Positions 24,501 through 37,700 of a DNA stretch of 64,000 nucleotides are shown one piece after another. The DNA comes from Chloromonas sp. AAM2 (lineage: Eukaryota > Chlorophyta > Chlorophyceae > Chlamydomonadales > Chlamydomonadaceae), in the NCBI GenBank assembly GCA_004335635.1, contig QAXH01005204.1, positions 1 through 64,000 of the forward strand. Direction: 5' to 3'. Position numbers and translations under genes: made by a program. Positions within the stretch are counted from its first letter, which is position 1. Every line of letters starts with the position of its first letter. The notes below the pieces were generated by a model. It saw nothing but the letters and a program-made list of their open reading frames with translations, was not told where the DNA came from and did not search any database.

Positions 24501-27487
24501 ACCGGCCTTGCAAACACAGCCGCAGGAAGAACATGAGTTGTAGCATGGCCCTCAGCTGGCTGTTCCATATCATCACCTCGCACAGGCGCCCTTCTGTAAA
24601 ATTTGCCCTCAGCTTGCTGGCAATACAATGCTTCATACGTACTGTCCAATAAAATACGATGCAGTCAAAGGCAGCCCTGCACATGCCGATGGAGTCTTTT
24701 CATGGCTGAGTTGCATTTGTCTGGATCGAGATGCCAACCAGTCGATGACCCCTGAGTGCAGGCGCCCAGTTCGGTGGCAAGTACTTTTGCCATGACGTGC
24801 GGGTCATTCGGTTGCCCCGGCATGGCGCCTCATGTCCCATTGGAGTGGGGGTGTCCTGCTCAGCAGGTAGGACAGAGCTAGGCTTGGTGCGCTCAGTGAT
24901 GTGCTGCGTTTGAAGGTTAACTTGTGTGCCATTCAGCAGGACCTACTGAGCAGAAATTGAGTGTATTCTGTTCAGCCATCTGAGCTTTGGTTTAGTGTTG
25001 AAATATGAAAATATTGCTGTACAGGCATGTAGTGTTTTGTAGATTAGCAACTTGACTAAATTTGCGTTGCCTATCTGCCCACTCTGCCTGTTGGCACCTT
25101 ATTTTGCCCGCCCATTTGTAGTCAAACCCTGTGTGGTTCGGTACTCATCAACCATGTTCATGCATTAGCCGGAACGCACTCCGTCAGGCACTGTCTGCCC
25201 TCTCTTCCTGTTCACATTTGTAAGCCCCAGCCTGTATGCAGTCATACTCTTTGTGATTCGGCCCCTGCATATGTGAATCATCTCAACCATGCCATCGCCG
25301 GCCTGCAGACCGTCAGGCCCATGCTAAGATCACTGCCGAGGGCGTATTCATCGAGGCACTTGAGCGCAACCCCGGCAAGTACCTGCCCGAGGTCACGGAG
25401 GACAAGCTCAGCCAAACAGTGGTCAAGGTGAGACCAACTGGTGACTGAGGCTGTACGCGTGAGCTGGGGCAAGGTTATTTTGAACGTGCTGGCATGTCCC
25501 AGGTCCAGCCCCAGGTCCAGTCTATTCCACTTGAGTCGGTGAATTCGAATTCTTAGCATCAGTGTGATTTCCTGTTTTCTGGTTCAACAAGCGATACCAT
25601 GGTAAACGCATGTGCGTCAAAGGGCCTGTGGTGCTATGGGATGCGGAGTTAGATGCGCTAGACACGCTGAAGGGTGTGCTCAGATTTCGTCCAGGTGTCT
25701 ATATCGGATCATGGTCCTGTGTGTCTGTGCATCTTGTTCTACTCTAGGTGGACCTGAACCAGCCCATGGCGGCTATTCGTGCCCAGCTGTCCCAGTACCC
25801 CGTCCGCACGCGCCTGAGCCTCACAGGCACACTGGTGGTGGCCAGGGACATCGCACACGCAAAACTGCAGGTGGGATGCATGCAATCGTCTGAGCACTGC
25901 TGCTGAATCCAGCTGGCCCTTTGCACATGTGTTCACGTGTGCAAAAGTCCGGCCTAACCACCGTTGACCATGCTCGTGACGTGTGGGTATGTGATTTGCA
26001 TGTGACCATTGCATGCCGTTGAGCCCATCAGGAGCTGAGGTCAACTTCAAATGTGCATGCTGTCTATGGGTACTTGCATGGCACCCTGCATGCAGCATGC
26101 TCATCAGGGAGGTGAAGTTCACCTTCGAAATGTACCGGCTGCTCATGCACGCGTGTGTGGTACCCTCCTCTGACCCTCATGTGATTGCATGGTTGTTGCA
26201 GGAGCGCCTGGCGTCCGGCCAGGGTCTGCCCAAGCATGTGCAGGACCACATCATCTACTACGCAGGGCCCGCCAAGACCCCTGAAGGCTACGCCAGTGGC
26301 AGCTTCGGGCCTACTACCGCAGGTGCGTGGACAGGTGCATGCTCAATAGAAGTAGGACAGCATAAGGTTTACACGGCAAAGTACTGTTGGTACAGCGTAT
26401 TTAGATGGGAATGCTGTGCAGCTGAGCGCCGACTGGGCTGAAAATGTCAGAGTTGTTGTAGGCCATCAGTATTGTGTCAGGGAGTAGGTGTGGAGACGAA
26501 ACGCAACAATATATGCATCATGGACAACCAGCACGGCTGCTGCGTTCTGTGCAAGGTTTAAGTATTGTTGGCACCTGTGTGCAGGTCGCATGGACAGCTA
26601 CGTGGACAATCTCATGGCCGCTGGTGGCAGCTTTATCACGCTTGCCAAGGGCAACCGCAGCAGAGCAGTGACCAACGCATGCAAGAAGCACGGTGGTTTC
26701 TACCTGGGCAGCATTGGCGGGCCAGCGGCCATCCTGGCCCAGAACTGCATCAAGAAGGTGGGCATGTGGAGAGGCCCGGCATCTTCAAGTGTTATGGTGT
26801 ACTTGAGGGAGGCAAAGGATATATTCCTGCTCAAGATGCTTGGCTCTCAACTCGTGATGATGATGTCATGGCGCACGTGGGCAGGATCGACTGGCGCATG
26901 ACCAGCTAACAATGCAACTGACCTCTTTTCTATACCTACTTACCGTTGCCTGTAGGTTGAGGTCCTTGAATATCCAGAGCTGGGTATGGAGGCTATCTGG
27001 TGGGTGATGCATGCAGGGCAGTGTTGGGCATTGCTCATGGTTGTCCACGTGATTGCCTGCATGGGCGCAAGGACGATTTGAGAACCGGGCAATACCAAGC
27101 CGCTTGTCAGAAAACATCATATGACGTGTTTCTATTCGCATGTAGTACTCATGCTCGTTCCATGATGTGCTGTGCTGTGGTGCCCTGCTCCTCCGCTCAC
27201 ATAGGAAGATTGAGGTTCAAGACTTCCCTGCCTTCATCGTTGTGGATGACAAGGGCAATGACTTCTTTGCGGTGAGTGGTGTGATATGTGCGCACTTATC
27301 AGGCATGCAGAGTGAAGGCGAGAGAGAAAAACACACACAGCTGCATACATGCTGAACCACACACGTGTGGTTGACGTTGTGTGTCCATTCAGTTGCCCTG
27401 TACTTTGAGGAATGAGGTGTCACTGGTGGACTAACATGCGCCTGAACGTTCTGTGCACTGGCATCTGTGCAGGAGTGGCAGGTCTGA
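21532..27487 (+). CDS. FUM: Fumarate hydratase class I (iron-sulfur type)
   Basis: Catalyses fumarate + water to malate using a labile [4Fe-4S] cluster. Exons: 21532-21699, 22128-22299, 22671-22819, 23523-23672, 23946-24103, 24390-24493, 24762-24866, 25309-25427, 25748-25870, 26202-26322, 26585-26757, 26956-26999, 27205-27271, 27473-27487. They sum to 1668 nt (555 aa), all in phase, close to bacterial FumA length. Motifs: GCQDTGTA (Cys120), GTSACPPYH (Cys239), [21 protein letters not shown] (Cys333 is the last Cys), and GMEAIWKIEV plus [12 protein letters not shown] at the C-terminus. The 119 and 94 residue spacings of the three cysteines equal those of the cluster ligands of E. coli FumA as I recall them. 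Exon 3's tail is repeated twice more in the next intron (22894, 23010). Compartment is unclear: the N-terminus is short and weakly basic. Confidence 0.93.
22778..23052 (+). repeat. Tandem exon triplication in fumarase
   Basis: The end of exon 3 plus following intron, period 116 bases, occurs three times, starting at 22778, 22894 and 23010. Each copy encodes [13 protein letters not shown] followed by SQ or AQ and a donor-like CAG|GT. Class I fumarases need only one copy. Copies 2 and 3 are preceded by GCAAAG in place of a strong acceptor. Confidence 0.85.
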
Positions 27488-28755
27488 ACAAGTCTCCTTG
27501 ACGATTCTACCAACAGTCGCCAACATGGTGTGATGAATGCCACTGCAATGTGGCACTCTCCCGACCACAAATCACAGACCACAATGAGGAACGGCCTTGT
27601 GCAGCAGCATGCTTACAAATTCAACACAATCATGGGAGATCGGCCCAAGCTGTCATATTGTGCTTGCTAGCCCCTTGCGCATGCAACAGTGCTCAGGCAG
27701 ACAGGACTTTTTATTTCTTCTTTGCCGATTCCTTGGAATATGTCTTGACAGTCGGACATGGCTGTTTGTGTTTCGTATCCTGACCTGGATCAACGAGTAT
27801 CAGCAGTGACCAGCGTCTCCCCTGGCAACTGACGTGTTTGTGCCCTGTTCTTCCTTTTCGCTGTTCCCTCCCTGGTAGGTGTTTGCCTGTTGGACGCTGA
27901 CATTGCAGTGCATGAAGAAGATTATGTGTTTGTGACACAGCAGCATACCTGCCGTGCTTATTACAAATATAAAGATGCAATGAGGTGATTTGGGAAACCG
28001 GGCGACCCAAGATCAAGCCGTGAAGCGTGTGACGTGCACCTGCCGTGCTATTCAACTGGAGTGGTGCACTGTGAGATGAAAAGTGAAAAAAAAGTTTTCC
28101 ACTTCTGGGACAATTCCTGTGACTGGCATTGAAACCGGCGTGTCTCAGCACATACCGGTGTGTCTCAGCACATACAGGCAGCAGATTGGGCACCAGCGTG
28201 GAATGTATGGAAAGCTGCCTGGCAGTAGGGGCAAGGTGATGGCAAGCGCAACAGGCAAGGCGTTGACCCTTTCCATGAATTGACTGAGTTTGAGACTGAG
28301 TTTTTTTTCCAGAGTTTCGGCACATTGTTGGCCGACAGAGTTTCACGTTTGCATGCCATCATCAAGGTGGTAGCCTGCAGCTGCGCAGCCCATGCACAGA
28401 TCGTCCATGACACTGCGAGAACATATTGTCATCTGTCACCATCTGCCCAGACTTAACGGGTCTTGCTTTGTCGGCAATTGCTTTGGCAGTCTTCCTAAAC
28501 CCTTTGGCTTGAGTCGCATCACGCTTCACGCTGTGTGCTGACGAATTTTATTCGCCAATCTCCGAGGCAGCACGCTCAGCACACCGGCGGCCTTTGGCCG
28601 GGTCATTGTTGAGCAGTGCGACTCCCAAAATCCACGTCGTCTCGCATCCACGGTGCGTGCGTTTGAGAATCACTGTGCTAGGGATCAACTAACCATGCGA
28701 ATCACAGCATGGTTGGATCGCAGGATTTGATGACGAACACTGGCCGGGAATTCAA
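27488..28755. other. Intergenic region between fumarase and polymerase
   Basis: No gene seen. Contains a degenerate TIR-element end near 28085 and, close to the polymerase start, the palindromic AT-rich word GAATTTTATTC. Confidence 0.4.
28085..28310. mobile_element. TIR element E, degenerate
   Basis: A-run followed by GTTTTCCACTTCTGGGACAA at 28085-28115, a diverged copy of the TIR family end. A T-run at 28301-28308 preceded by AATTGACTGAG may be the eroded opposite end, giving about 225 bp. The right end is uncertain. Confidence 0.4.
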
Positions 28756-31700
28756 ATGACAGGCATCTTCCTCCGCAGCAGACAGCGACCGCCCACGTTC
28801 CAACAAGTGGACCTTTGGCTGCGCAGCAATCCGTTGGTGAGTGATGTAGACTAAGGTGCTTTAGGGTTGAGCAATTCAGTGATGCCTGTACCTCAACCAA
28901 GACCTTGGCCCGAACCCTTCAGGACGAAGATTTTCACGTGAGAATTGAAGACTGGAAGGTGGCTGGACAACAGCATGTTCCACAACCCATCCCCCAGCCA
29001 CCCACTGCCCCTACAACACAGGTAGGCGGCACAAACGTCAGGATAGAGCAACACAGGCCAATGTGGCTGGACACGCCTGTTCAAGTTGTGCAAGCTTTGC
29101 ACCGGCTGATTGCTATGCAGCATACCTACAACAGCTGGAGTGTATATCTGGATGACAGCGATGCGGGCAACTGGTATGCGCATGCACACATGGACAATCC
29201 TCATGTGCAGCAGCAGAGGAACGAAATGCAAGCACCTCAGCGGCACATGCAGCCAGCCTTGGGAATGCAACATGCACGTCTACCAGCACAGCCAGCCTAT
29301 GAGCAGCATGCAGACTCAAACCTTGAAGCTTGCCAGCCATTGCTTGACTTCTACATGGGACAGCACCAACACCAAAGCCAGCACCAGCACCAGCATCAGC
29401 ACCAGCGCCAGCACCAGCGCCAGCACCAGCACCAGCACCAGCACCAGCACCAGCAACAGCAACAAATGGGCATGGAAAAGCAGCTGTGCAGGCCTCCAGC
29501 ACTAGCCAGCGCCCCAGCATCGCCCTCACACGCCCTGCAAGATGCATCCCCTGCACTCTTTGCCCCAAACCTTCGTCACATGCTACGCAGCGGCAGCCCT
29601 GGGCCTCTTGATCACGTTGCTGGCTCAAATGCTTACCAATCCCTTGCCAGATTGGGACACAGCAGTCCCGGGCACATCAATCGTAAGGGCAGAGCTCCTT
29701 CACCCATAAACCTTGGTGCAGTGCTACGGGAGAACAGCCCTACCCCATTTGACCAGCCTGTGCTTGCTGAAGAGCAGCGGTACATGGAGACAGACAGCAA
29801 TACTATCAATTACTTTGAGCACATTGGCCAATCAAATGGTGGCATGGGCATCAGTGGACGTCAATTTGTGTCTGGCTTAGAAGTGCGCAATGTGATCCAG
29901 CATGCAACTACTCATCCCAGTCAACGGCTAAAGCAGACACAATTACCGTTTGGTTCAGGTAGACCGCAAGCCACCGATGCACTGACTGGTGCAGCAACTG
30001 TGCACGTACCAGCAAGCAAAGGAATATCGGGTGTTCGTGCAGCTACGGTGCAGGCCGGATTGGCTGGTTGGGGGCCAGTGCCCGCTGCAAAGCAGCCTCC
30101 AGCACCTGCTGACCGCTCAGGCGGCTGGGCAGCTGCAACAGCCAGTGCCCCAGCGGCCAGCCAGCCGCAGCGGCCAGCCCCAGCGAAGCGGGCAGCCCCT
30201 TCCAGCGGCTCTGCAGGCACGGCAAACGGGAAGCCACCGCCTGCCAAACGCCAAGCGCAAGTGCCCGGCAAACCCGTATCTGGCAAGGCTATGATGGCAT
30301 CAGGACTGAGCGGAGCTAAACATCTCAAATTGCAGGTGTGCTGCTTGCCACATGCACATATGTTGAGTTACTGGTAACTTTTCAAAAAATTCCCGACATA
30401 TGTGCGACACCTGCGGTTGTTACACGAGTATAAATTGCAGTGTGTATGAGTCGCCACATGCAGGTTCACCCTCGGTGAAGACTGCACAATCCAACGAGCC
30501 TTGTGTTTGCGTGTGCTCAGCCAATGCATACTCAAGGACTGGATGCATGTGTACGCTGCAATGCAGGCAGCGCTTGTTGGTGGCAGTGAGGACCTGCAGA
30601 TGCCTGATGCCTCAGAACCCGACAGTCTGGTGCGTGGGTGTTGTGGGCCTCACAGCAGCCAACAGCATCACGTACAGGCAGCAGACAGAAACCGTCGAGT
30701 TCATATGCACGTTTGCAGGCAGAGCAGGTACCCCTGCATTATGACACTATATAGATGGACAATTCAGCCCACAGGTTTGACTGGCACAAGTGTTTACAAG
30801 ATGGCACTTGTGCACCACTCAAGGTGAACTTGTGCAGCATCTCGTGCCCACAGTGCGCTTGTGCCCCCACTGGCCTTCAGGTGGTGGATGCCAGCCAGGC
30901 CGACGGCCTAGCCCTGCTGCATGCGGGCGTGCGGGGTGCCAGGACCCTCCTCCTAGGGGTGCTCTACGAGTCAAGGACGGGCAATGCCACTCAGTACCAC
31001 TGCAGCGCGCAGCCGGGGCTGACCAGCACGCAACAGAACAGCCTGCGTAAGGCCAACCGGGCGCTGCGCAAGCTGGCACCAGGTAGTTGGGTAGTGTCGT
31101 GCATGTGCATGTGAGCAGGTTGCGACGTCCAAGCCTTTCTTGCTAGTTGACGTACAGCGCGGACATGTCTCATGCAACTCAGTGGCATCCTAGCCTCGTA
31201 AACCAACTCAAGTGTCCCAGATAGCTCACGCCAAGCTGTTGCCTCTCACTTGACCTATGCCCGCGGCCTGCCTTGCTCCCACACCGCAAGTCTTTCAGTG
31301 CTGATGGCCGGCCAAGTCACCAGGACGGCATGGCTTGCTAGTGTTCATGCTCGGTGGGCCCTAAGGTGTAATGTGCACGCACAGTTCACAGTCTGTGCTA
31401 TTCAAGTGGCATTCCTCTTGAGTGGCTGTCCTCCTGCATTGTGCAGAGGAGAGTGCAGGTGATGATGAGGCAGCTGCGTGGCAAACACGTGCTCTGGGCG
31501 TGGGACTCATGTGCATCCACACCCAGGCCACTCCCCAACCGCACCAGCACCACCAACAGCAAGAAACCGACCACACGTTGCAGTCTGCAGCAGAAAGCAC
31601 ACCCCTCTTCTTTCTGTTCTGCCACTGCCAGCAAGGCCCGGCGTGCCTGCTAGCCACCCACCTGGCGACCATGCTGCAGAGGCCTTGGACCTGTTGGTGT

Positions 31701-34700
31701 GCTTGCTGTCAGGCGATACAGGTGTGATGGCAGCAACCACCCCTGCCACAGCACACCCCCCTCCACAAGCGGGGCCAAAGTCACTCATGCGTGGCCTCTG
31801 CCGCACACCACCACCAGCGTCAACCAAGGGACAGCACGGTATGGAGCACCAGCACCAGCACCAGCAACAGCAACAGCAACAGCACCAGCACCAGCAGGAC
31901 CAGCAACAGGGTGCGACTGGGCCACCGTTACTGCTATGTGGTGACAGTAAGGGTCTAGTGCGGGAGCTCATGTACGCGGGCCTTCCGCTGCCGACGCCCG
32001 CACACACAATGCTGCTGGCCGACCCGTGCGTGCTGGGCTGGCTGGACCAGCCACATCTGGTGAGTGCCCCACCGTCTGGGTAAGCAGCTATTTGGCATCT
32101 ATTGGGTTGCAATTTGGCGTCCGTTGGGCCACCCCTAATCCCCGGGCCGCAGGCCGTGATTCTTACACCAAGCCCTGGTGCCGCAGGTTCACCGCGACGA
32201 GCAGGGCGCCAACCGGCAGCACACGCTGTCATCGTACACGGTGCAGGAGCTGGCAGACCACCACCGCCTGGCGCCACTGCAGACAGGAGGCACGGGCGTG
32301 GGCGGGCGGGGCGGCACGGGGCCGGATTGGCTCGGCGAGGGCAACGGGGCCAATGCTGAAAGGTAAGCGGTGCCAACTTTGATTGCACAAAAAAAACGCA
32401 ATTGTTACACCACACCTCGCGCGCATACCGCGTCCCTGTTCACCTTGAAGGCAGTTGCCAAGGCTAGACTTGCAGATTGTGTGTGTATCTTTTGTGCTTC
32501 AGTTGTTATGCATGGTACTCTGCTGAACCATCAGAGCGCTCAAGGCTAGTACACAGATTGTGCTTATCAATGCTGCTTATCACCGCTTAAAGTATCGTGA
32601 TAACAGATGACCATGGGGTGCCGAACCAAATGATTCCACAACCAAATCATTCTAAAGTGCCAGTGCTCAAAAACGCCTTCACGCATGGGCCTGAGACCAC
32701 TTGCAACCGACAAACCTTAGTAGACCAGCAGCACGTGCGCAGCCAAGATTTGGTGCGCAGCCAACATCACCTGCCGGCATGGGCTGGTGAGCCTCCAAAA
32801 GTTTCATGCGCACGGGTCGCAGACAAAAGTATAGGTTAGAAAGCTCTCACCCTCACCATCACCCTAACCCTGACCCATGAACGCGGTTTTGGCTGCAGAA
32901 GCAGATGGCCTGTATGGAAGGAAACACTTCCAGCGTCAAACGTTTGCTTTTTGCAACTGTTCCAGCCCCAGAGGGCTAGCAGGCTGTAGCAAGGAGAGGC
33001 AGCGCTGCCCCACTCTCGACTTGGAACCATGTTGCCAGTGATGACATTCGTACTTTGCACCCTGCTACCAGTGACCTTTCTTGGCTTAACGATTGTCAGG
33101 CGTGTAATTCTTGGAGAGATATTGTGTCTAGCTGCAGTACCGTGGGTTGAACCATGAAAAGCCATGTAATGATGATGATGGTGAAGGAAACAGAGCATCT
33201 GGCAGACATCTCACAATTCTCAGACTGCAGCACTGCCAGTCCTGCGTGCTTCTCTGGCTCAACCCGCTTGTGCTGCGATCTGCACAGGTCTGGTATGCAG
33301 GCCAACTCTGCTGCCTCCCTACTGGCCAGCCAGCCGCCCCTGGCACGCCTGCGCACCGGGCTGCTGCTGACAGCACAACTGGTCAACTGGTTGGTGATCA
33401 AGACCGCGAGCTGGTTGAATCAGGACTCCGTCAAGCTGGAAATGAAGGTGTGCCGTGCAGTATATGGCCATGCTTGTCGTCCTAGCACACTGCATGGGAT
33501 AGCTTCAAACGCTGGCCAGGCTGGTTGGTTTCCATTTGAGATCATTTACCAGCCGCTGTATGTGCGCTTCGTACAGCAAGTCAGCAGTAAAAGGACCTGA
33601 CAGCTGTGCACCAGCACCCGATCATATCATGTCACTATATATATTATGTATATCATGTACATCATGTATGTCATGTATATATATCATGTATGCATAATGG
33701 TGCGTTGCGTCGGCAATCAGGTCAGGGGGCAATGCAGCGAGATGGGCCCTGCAGTTGCTTCAGGCCCTCGTTGCCCTCTGTTCCCGCAGACATCGGTGGT
33801 CCTTGGTTGCCTCGAGGCGCGCGGTGTGGGGCTGTCGCACGACATGCTGTCAAGACACACAGCCGTCGTGGCAGCGCGCATGGCAGCACTCAAAAGCAGG
33901 TGGGACGGCGGTCCAGCTCGGTCTGCTTGTCAAGCTTCACAACCAGTCAATACTCAACCTGAGCCAAGTACTTGAGCTGTGCCTGTGTCTTGTGTGCAAT
34001 CACACATAGTTCTCACCACTTGATTACATTGCAAGTGCACTCTTGAAGGGGCAGACCGGTCTCTGGTAGTCAGTGGCCGTCACACAAATACTACGTGTGA
34101 TGCTACCGGTGTGGCGCTGCACAGTGCCGTACGTTGCGTGGGTCAGGACTTCAATCCCGGCAGCTCGGTGCAGCTGGCGGAGATCCTGTACACCACACTG
34201 AGACTGCCCCAGCCCGCAACAACAGGTAACGGTCATGAGGTCAAGCCTATACTGCAACAATTGGCCATCCATGCTGTACGAACATGGGTGCAAATGCTGT
34301 ATGATGTCTGGTCTGCAACCATGGCCGCGGGCAGAGTGGCTGAAGGTCAAGGGGCAACCTTTGGTAGTGTGACTGCTCAGCTGTGTACAAGTGGCACAGA
34401 TTTCCAAACTGATCCAATAACGTAGCTGTTGAAGTGAACAATGAGACTTGCTGTTTGCTTCCACCCTGGACACGAACCCAGGACCTCTTAACTTGCTGCT
34501 TGCTTCCATTCCACGCAGGTCGCGGGTCCGCCAAAACGCACGCCAGCACTGACGAGGCAGCACTCAAGGCCTTGGCAGCCCACCACCCACTGCCACAGAT
34601 GATACTGGATTACAGGTAGGACTGGTGTGGGGTGGGCGGAGAGTGGAAGGCACTGCGGCCGAAGCCACTGCGGTAAGCCACCACATGCGTTGGACTTGTT

Positions 34701-37700
34701 GAACTTCTGGCTACCTTGTGTTTGTGTTGGATGCGTTGCACTGTGACATCTGTGCAATGGTTACAACCACGGCTGCACTACGGAATCATGTGCTAGTGTA
34801 CTGACTTCGGTGTGTTGGTGCTGTGCGTCTGGACTCTGGCATGCATGGGCGAGGCACGTGCCAGGCATGTTTGTCTGATGCTATCTGCATCTGCTATGTC
34901 CAGAGCACAACTGACATTAGAACACGTCGTATATATCTCAGAACATGTGCCCGTGCCCACCCCTCTTCCACCTTACCCGCAGGTGCATGCAGAACCTTCT
35001 TACCAAGTGGCTGGACGCTCCCTGGGTGCAGCAGGCCCTCAGGGACTCGCACGCACTGGGCCATGAGGCGCCACGCGTGCACTGCAGCTGGTGGGAGGGC
35101 AACAGGCCTGTTTGGCTGGCTAGGCAATGCATGCAATCCATTTCCGTGTGGTTGTGGCCCATTTCCAGTTCAATCCCAGGCTTGCTTTTTGACCAGATAG
35201 CTGAGCAGTCAGCAACAGAAATCCGTGTCACATACATCAAGACATGCCTCACTACTGTGGGAGCACTGCATGCCAACTGACCTGAGCAGGATCAGAGGTG
35301 CTTTGCAGCGTGGTGTGTTTGCTCGCATGTTTGCTATTGCAGGAATGCGCTGGCCACAGCCACAGGCCGCGTCTCCTCCAGTGGACCCAACCTGCAGGCT
35401 GTGACCCGCTACACCGTGGCCGCACAGACCGGCAACCGGGGCTCGGGCCGTGCCTCAGGCACAGCAGCAGCAGCAGCAGCAGCAGAGAGCCATCAGCACG
35501 CATCACAAGCACCGCCAGACGGCACATTTGACACTGCTGGTAACGAGCAGGTATGTTTGTGCAGCATCGTCAACCACTGTGAAGGTCAGGCCAGGCAGAC
35601 TGAGCCCTTCCAGCGCAGCGTTCCCATCCATTCTAAGCATTTCCGACGGTACAGGAGTCGTTACTTCATCATACGTCTTTTTGCTTCCTGTGCCTTTGCA
35701 GCTTGCAGTGCTGCAGACCAACCAGTCTAGCACTCAGTCGCTGCCTGCATGACCCCTTCAAGCAAAGCATGTGCCCGTCAAGACAAGCATCCCAGGGACA
35801 TCAACCCCACCGTTTGCAAATCAACAGGACTCACCACGTGTGGACCACCAAAACGCTTGAGGCTTCAGTTACATAGCGTCAAGGCACACCACCTCAACAC
35901 CTTGTGCATCCAGTGCATGGCCTTGTGGCTCCTCACTTCATCCCCACATCTGCAGGTGATTAATGTGCGGGATGCGTTCGTGGCCCCACGTGGCCGCCTG
36001 CTGCTCAGTGCAGACTATAGCCAGGTCAGTGACAGGTTGTTGCACGCCCGAAAAGACACCCTTAAGTGCATGTACGCGCAGACAAAACATCATATCTTCA
36101 CAATGCATGCATGTATGAACGTGCACGTGCCGACACTCCTTCACAATACTTCCGTTGAGTCGCCTTCTCAATAAGCAGATACCCTTTGTAGACCAACGCT
36201 TAAGGCTGATGAAGCCCCCTGCCTGCTGTTTAGTGGCAATTCACAGAACCGTGATTTAGGCGGACGCATCATAGGCACACTTGACACGGTACAAGGGTGT
36301 TGCTATGTGAAACTGACTCTACCAGTCTATTTGGAAGGTGCCCCAGAAGTTCTGGGGAGCTGAAGCATGAGCAGCTAGTGCGGCGACGTTTGTAGAGGTT
36401 CAGCAGTATGCATCCTGTTGTTGCTGGTTTGCTACAGTAAGCTTGCCTGCCTCTGCAGGTTGAGCTGCGTGTGCTTGCGCATGTAAGCGGCGACGTGCGG
36501 CTCATAGAGCTACTGGGCAGGGCGGGCGAGCAGGGGGACGTGTTCACGCTCATTGCGGGACGCCTCAAGAGGCAACAGACAGGCAACGGAGGTGTGTGTG
36601 CGGATGCAATAGAATCTTGGCCGTTGTTGTCAGGTGTGCGTTTAGTGGTGTCTTTACTCACCCCAGGTCGAGTCACAAGTTCTAGACGCCTCCTGCCAGT
36701 TGTGCAGTTTGAGCTGGTTTGTTGGCTCTGTCAAAACCACCATGGTGGGAAATTGTCCACTTGCACGTCCCTCCATTGCAGGCGAAGGGGCACAGATCAC
36801 CAGTCAAGAGCGGGAAATAGCCAAGCGGGTGGTAAGTGCACAGGCCTAGCGCTGGCCGATCTTGTTTTCAAAATTATCATCTTCAGTGGCAATCCACAGA
36901 ACTGCACTGCACCGCATGCACTGCACAGCCAAGGTGATGTGCAAGGATGACGTCGACCCAACGCTCATGACCCATGAAGCCCCCTGCTAGTGGCAATTCA
37001 CAGAACCGTGATTTGGGCGGACGCCACATAGACACACTTGGCACGTGACAAGGGTATTGTGCGAGATGTCTACCCTCTAGTGTCTCTCTGCTCAAGGCCA
37101 TAAGCCCAACGTGACGCAGATAGGCTTGCTTTTTGCTGTTACAGGTGTACGGCATTGTGTACGGCATGTCCGCGTACGGCCTTCAGCAGCAGCTGACGCA
37201 GAGCGGTCATCGGGGCGTGGACGTGCCCCGGGCCAACGCGCTCATCAGCTCCTTCCTGGACCACTTCTGGGGCATCAAGGCGTACATCCAGAGGTGAGGC
37301 CGCAGCTTGCGCTGGGGTCGGGTTTGCTGGCTAGCTCTGCTGCTGCTGAACAAAAGCACCACCATATCACAGTCAAGGAATCCTCTACCAACCTTGCCCG
37401 ATCCGATACGTACAGCACCCGCTACCTGTATTTCCTCTCGCCCTAGAGTGGGAGACCTATGTAAAGCTGCAACAGCCCCACCTCCGTGCGCAGACAGTGG
37501 GCAGCTCAGTGCGTGGCTCGTGAGCCAGACAGTTGCTAGCCCGTTGACGCAGTTGCCGGGCATTCACACAAGTTAGAGTCTGTTGCTTGGCCATCGCTTC
37601 TGTGCACCAGGAGCCAGGAGGCCGCCGCCCGGCTGGGCTACGTGACCACCCTCATGGGCCGGAGGAGGCCGCTGCCTGGGCTCAAGTCATCGGACACCAA

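Noticed and set aside
28905..28922. Start of the polymerase at 28905
   Set aside because: That codon is TTG and is followed by CTTCAG, a splice acceptor; an upstream exon at 28756-28836 joins in phase.
29368..29466. Minus-strand Gly/Ala repeat protein
   Set aside because: It is the complement of the CAG/CAC run; only the plus strand connects to polymerase exons.
31507..32415. 302-residue open frame on the minus strand
   Set aside because: It is the mirror of the polymerase exon, with Cys runs that are the reverse of CAG repeats, and it has no family resemblance.
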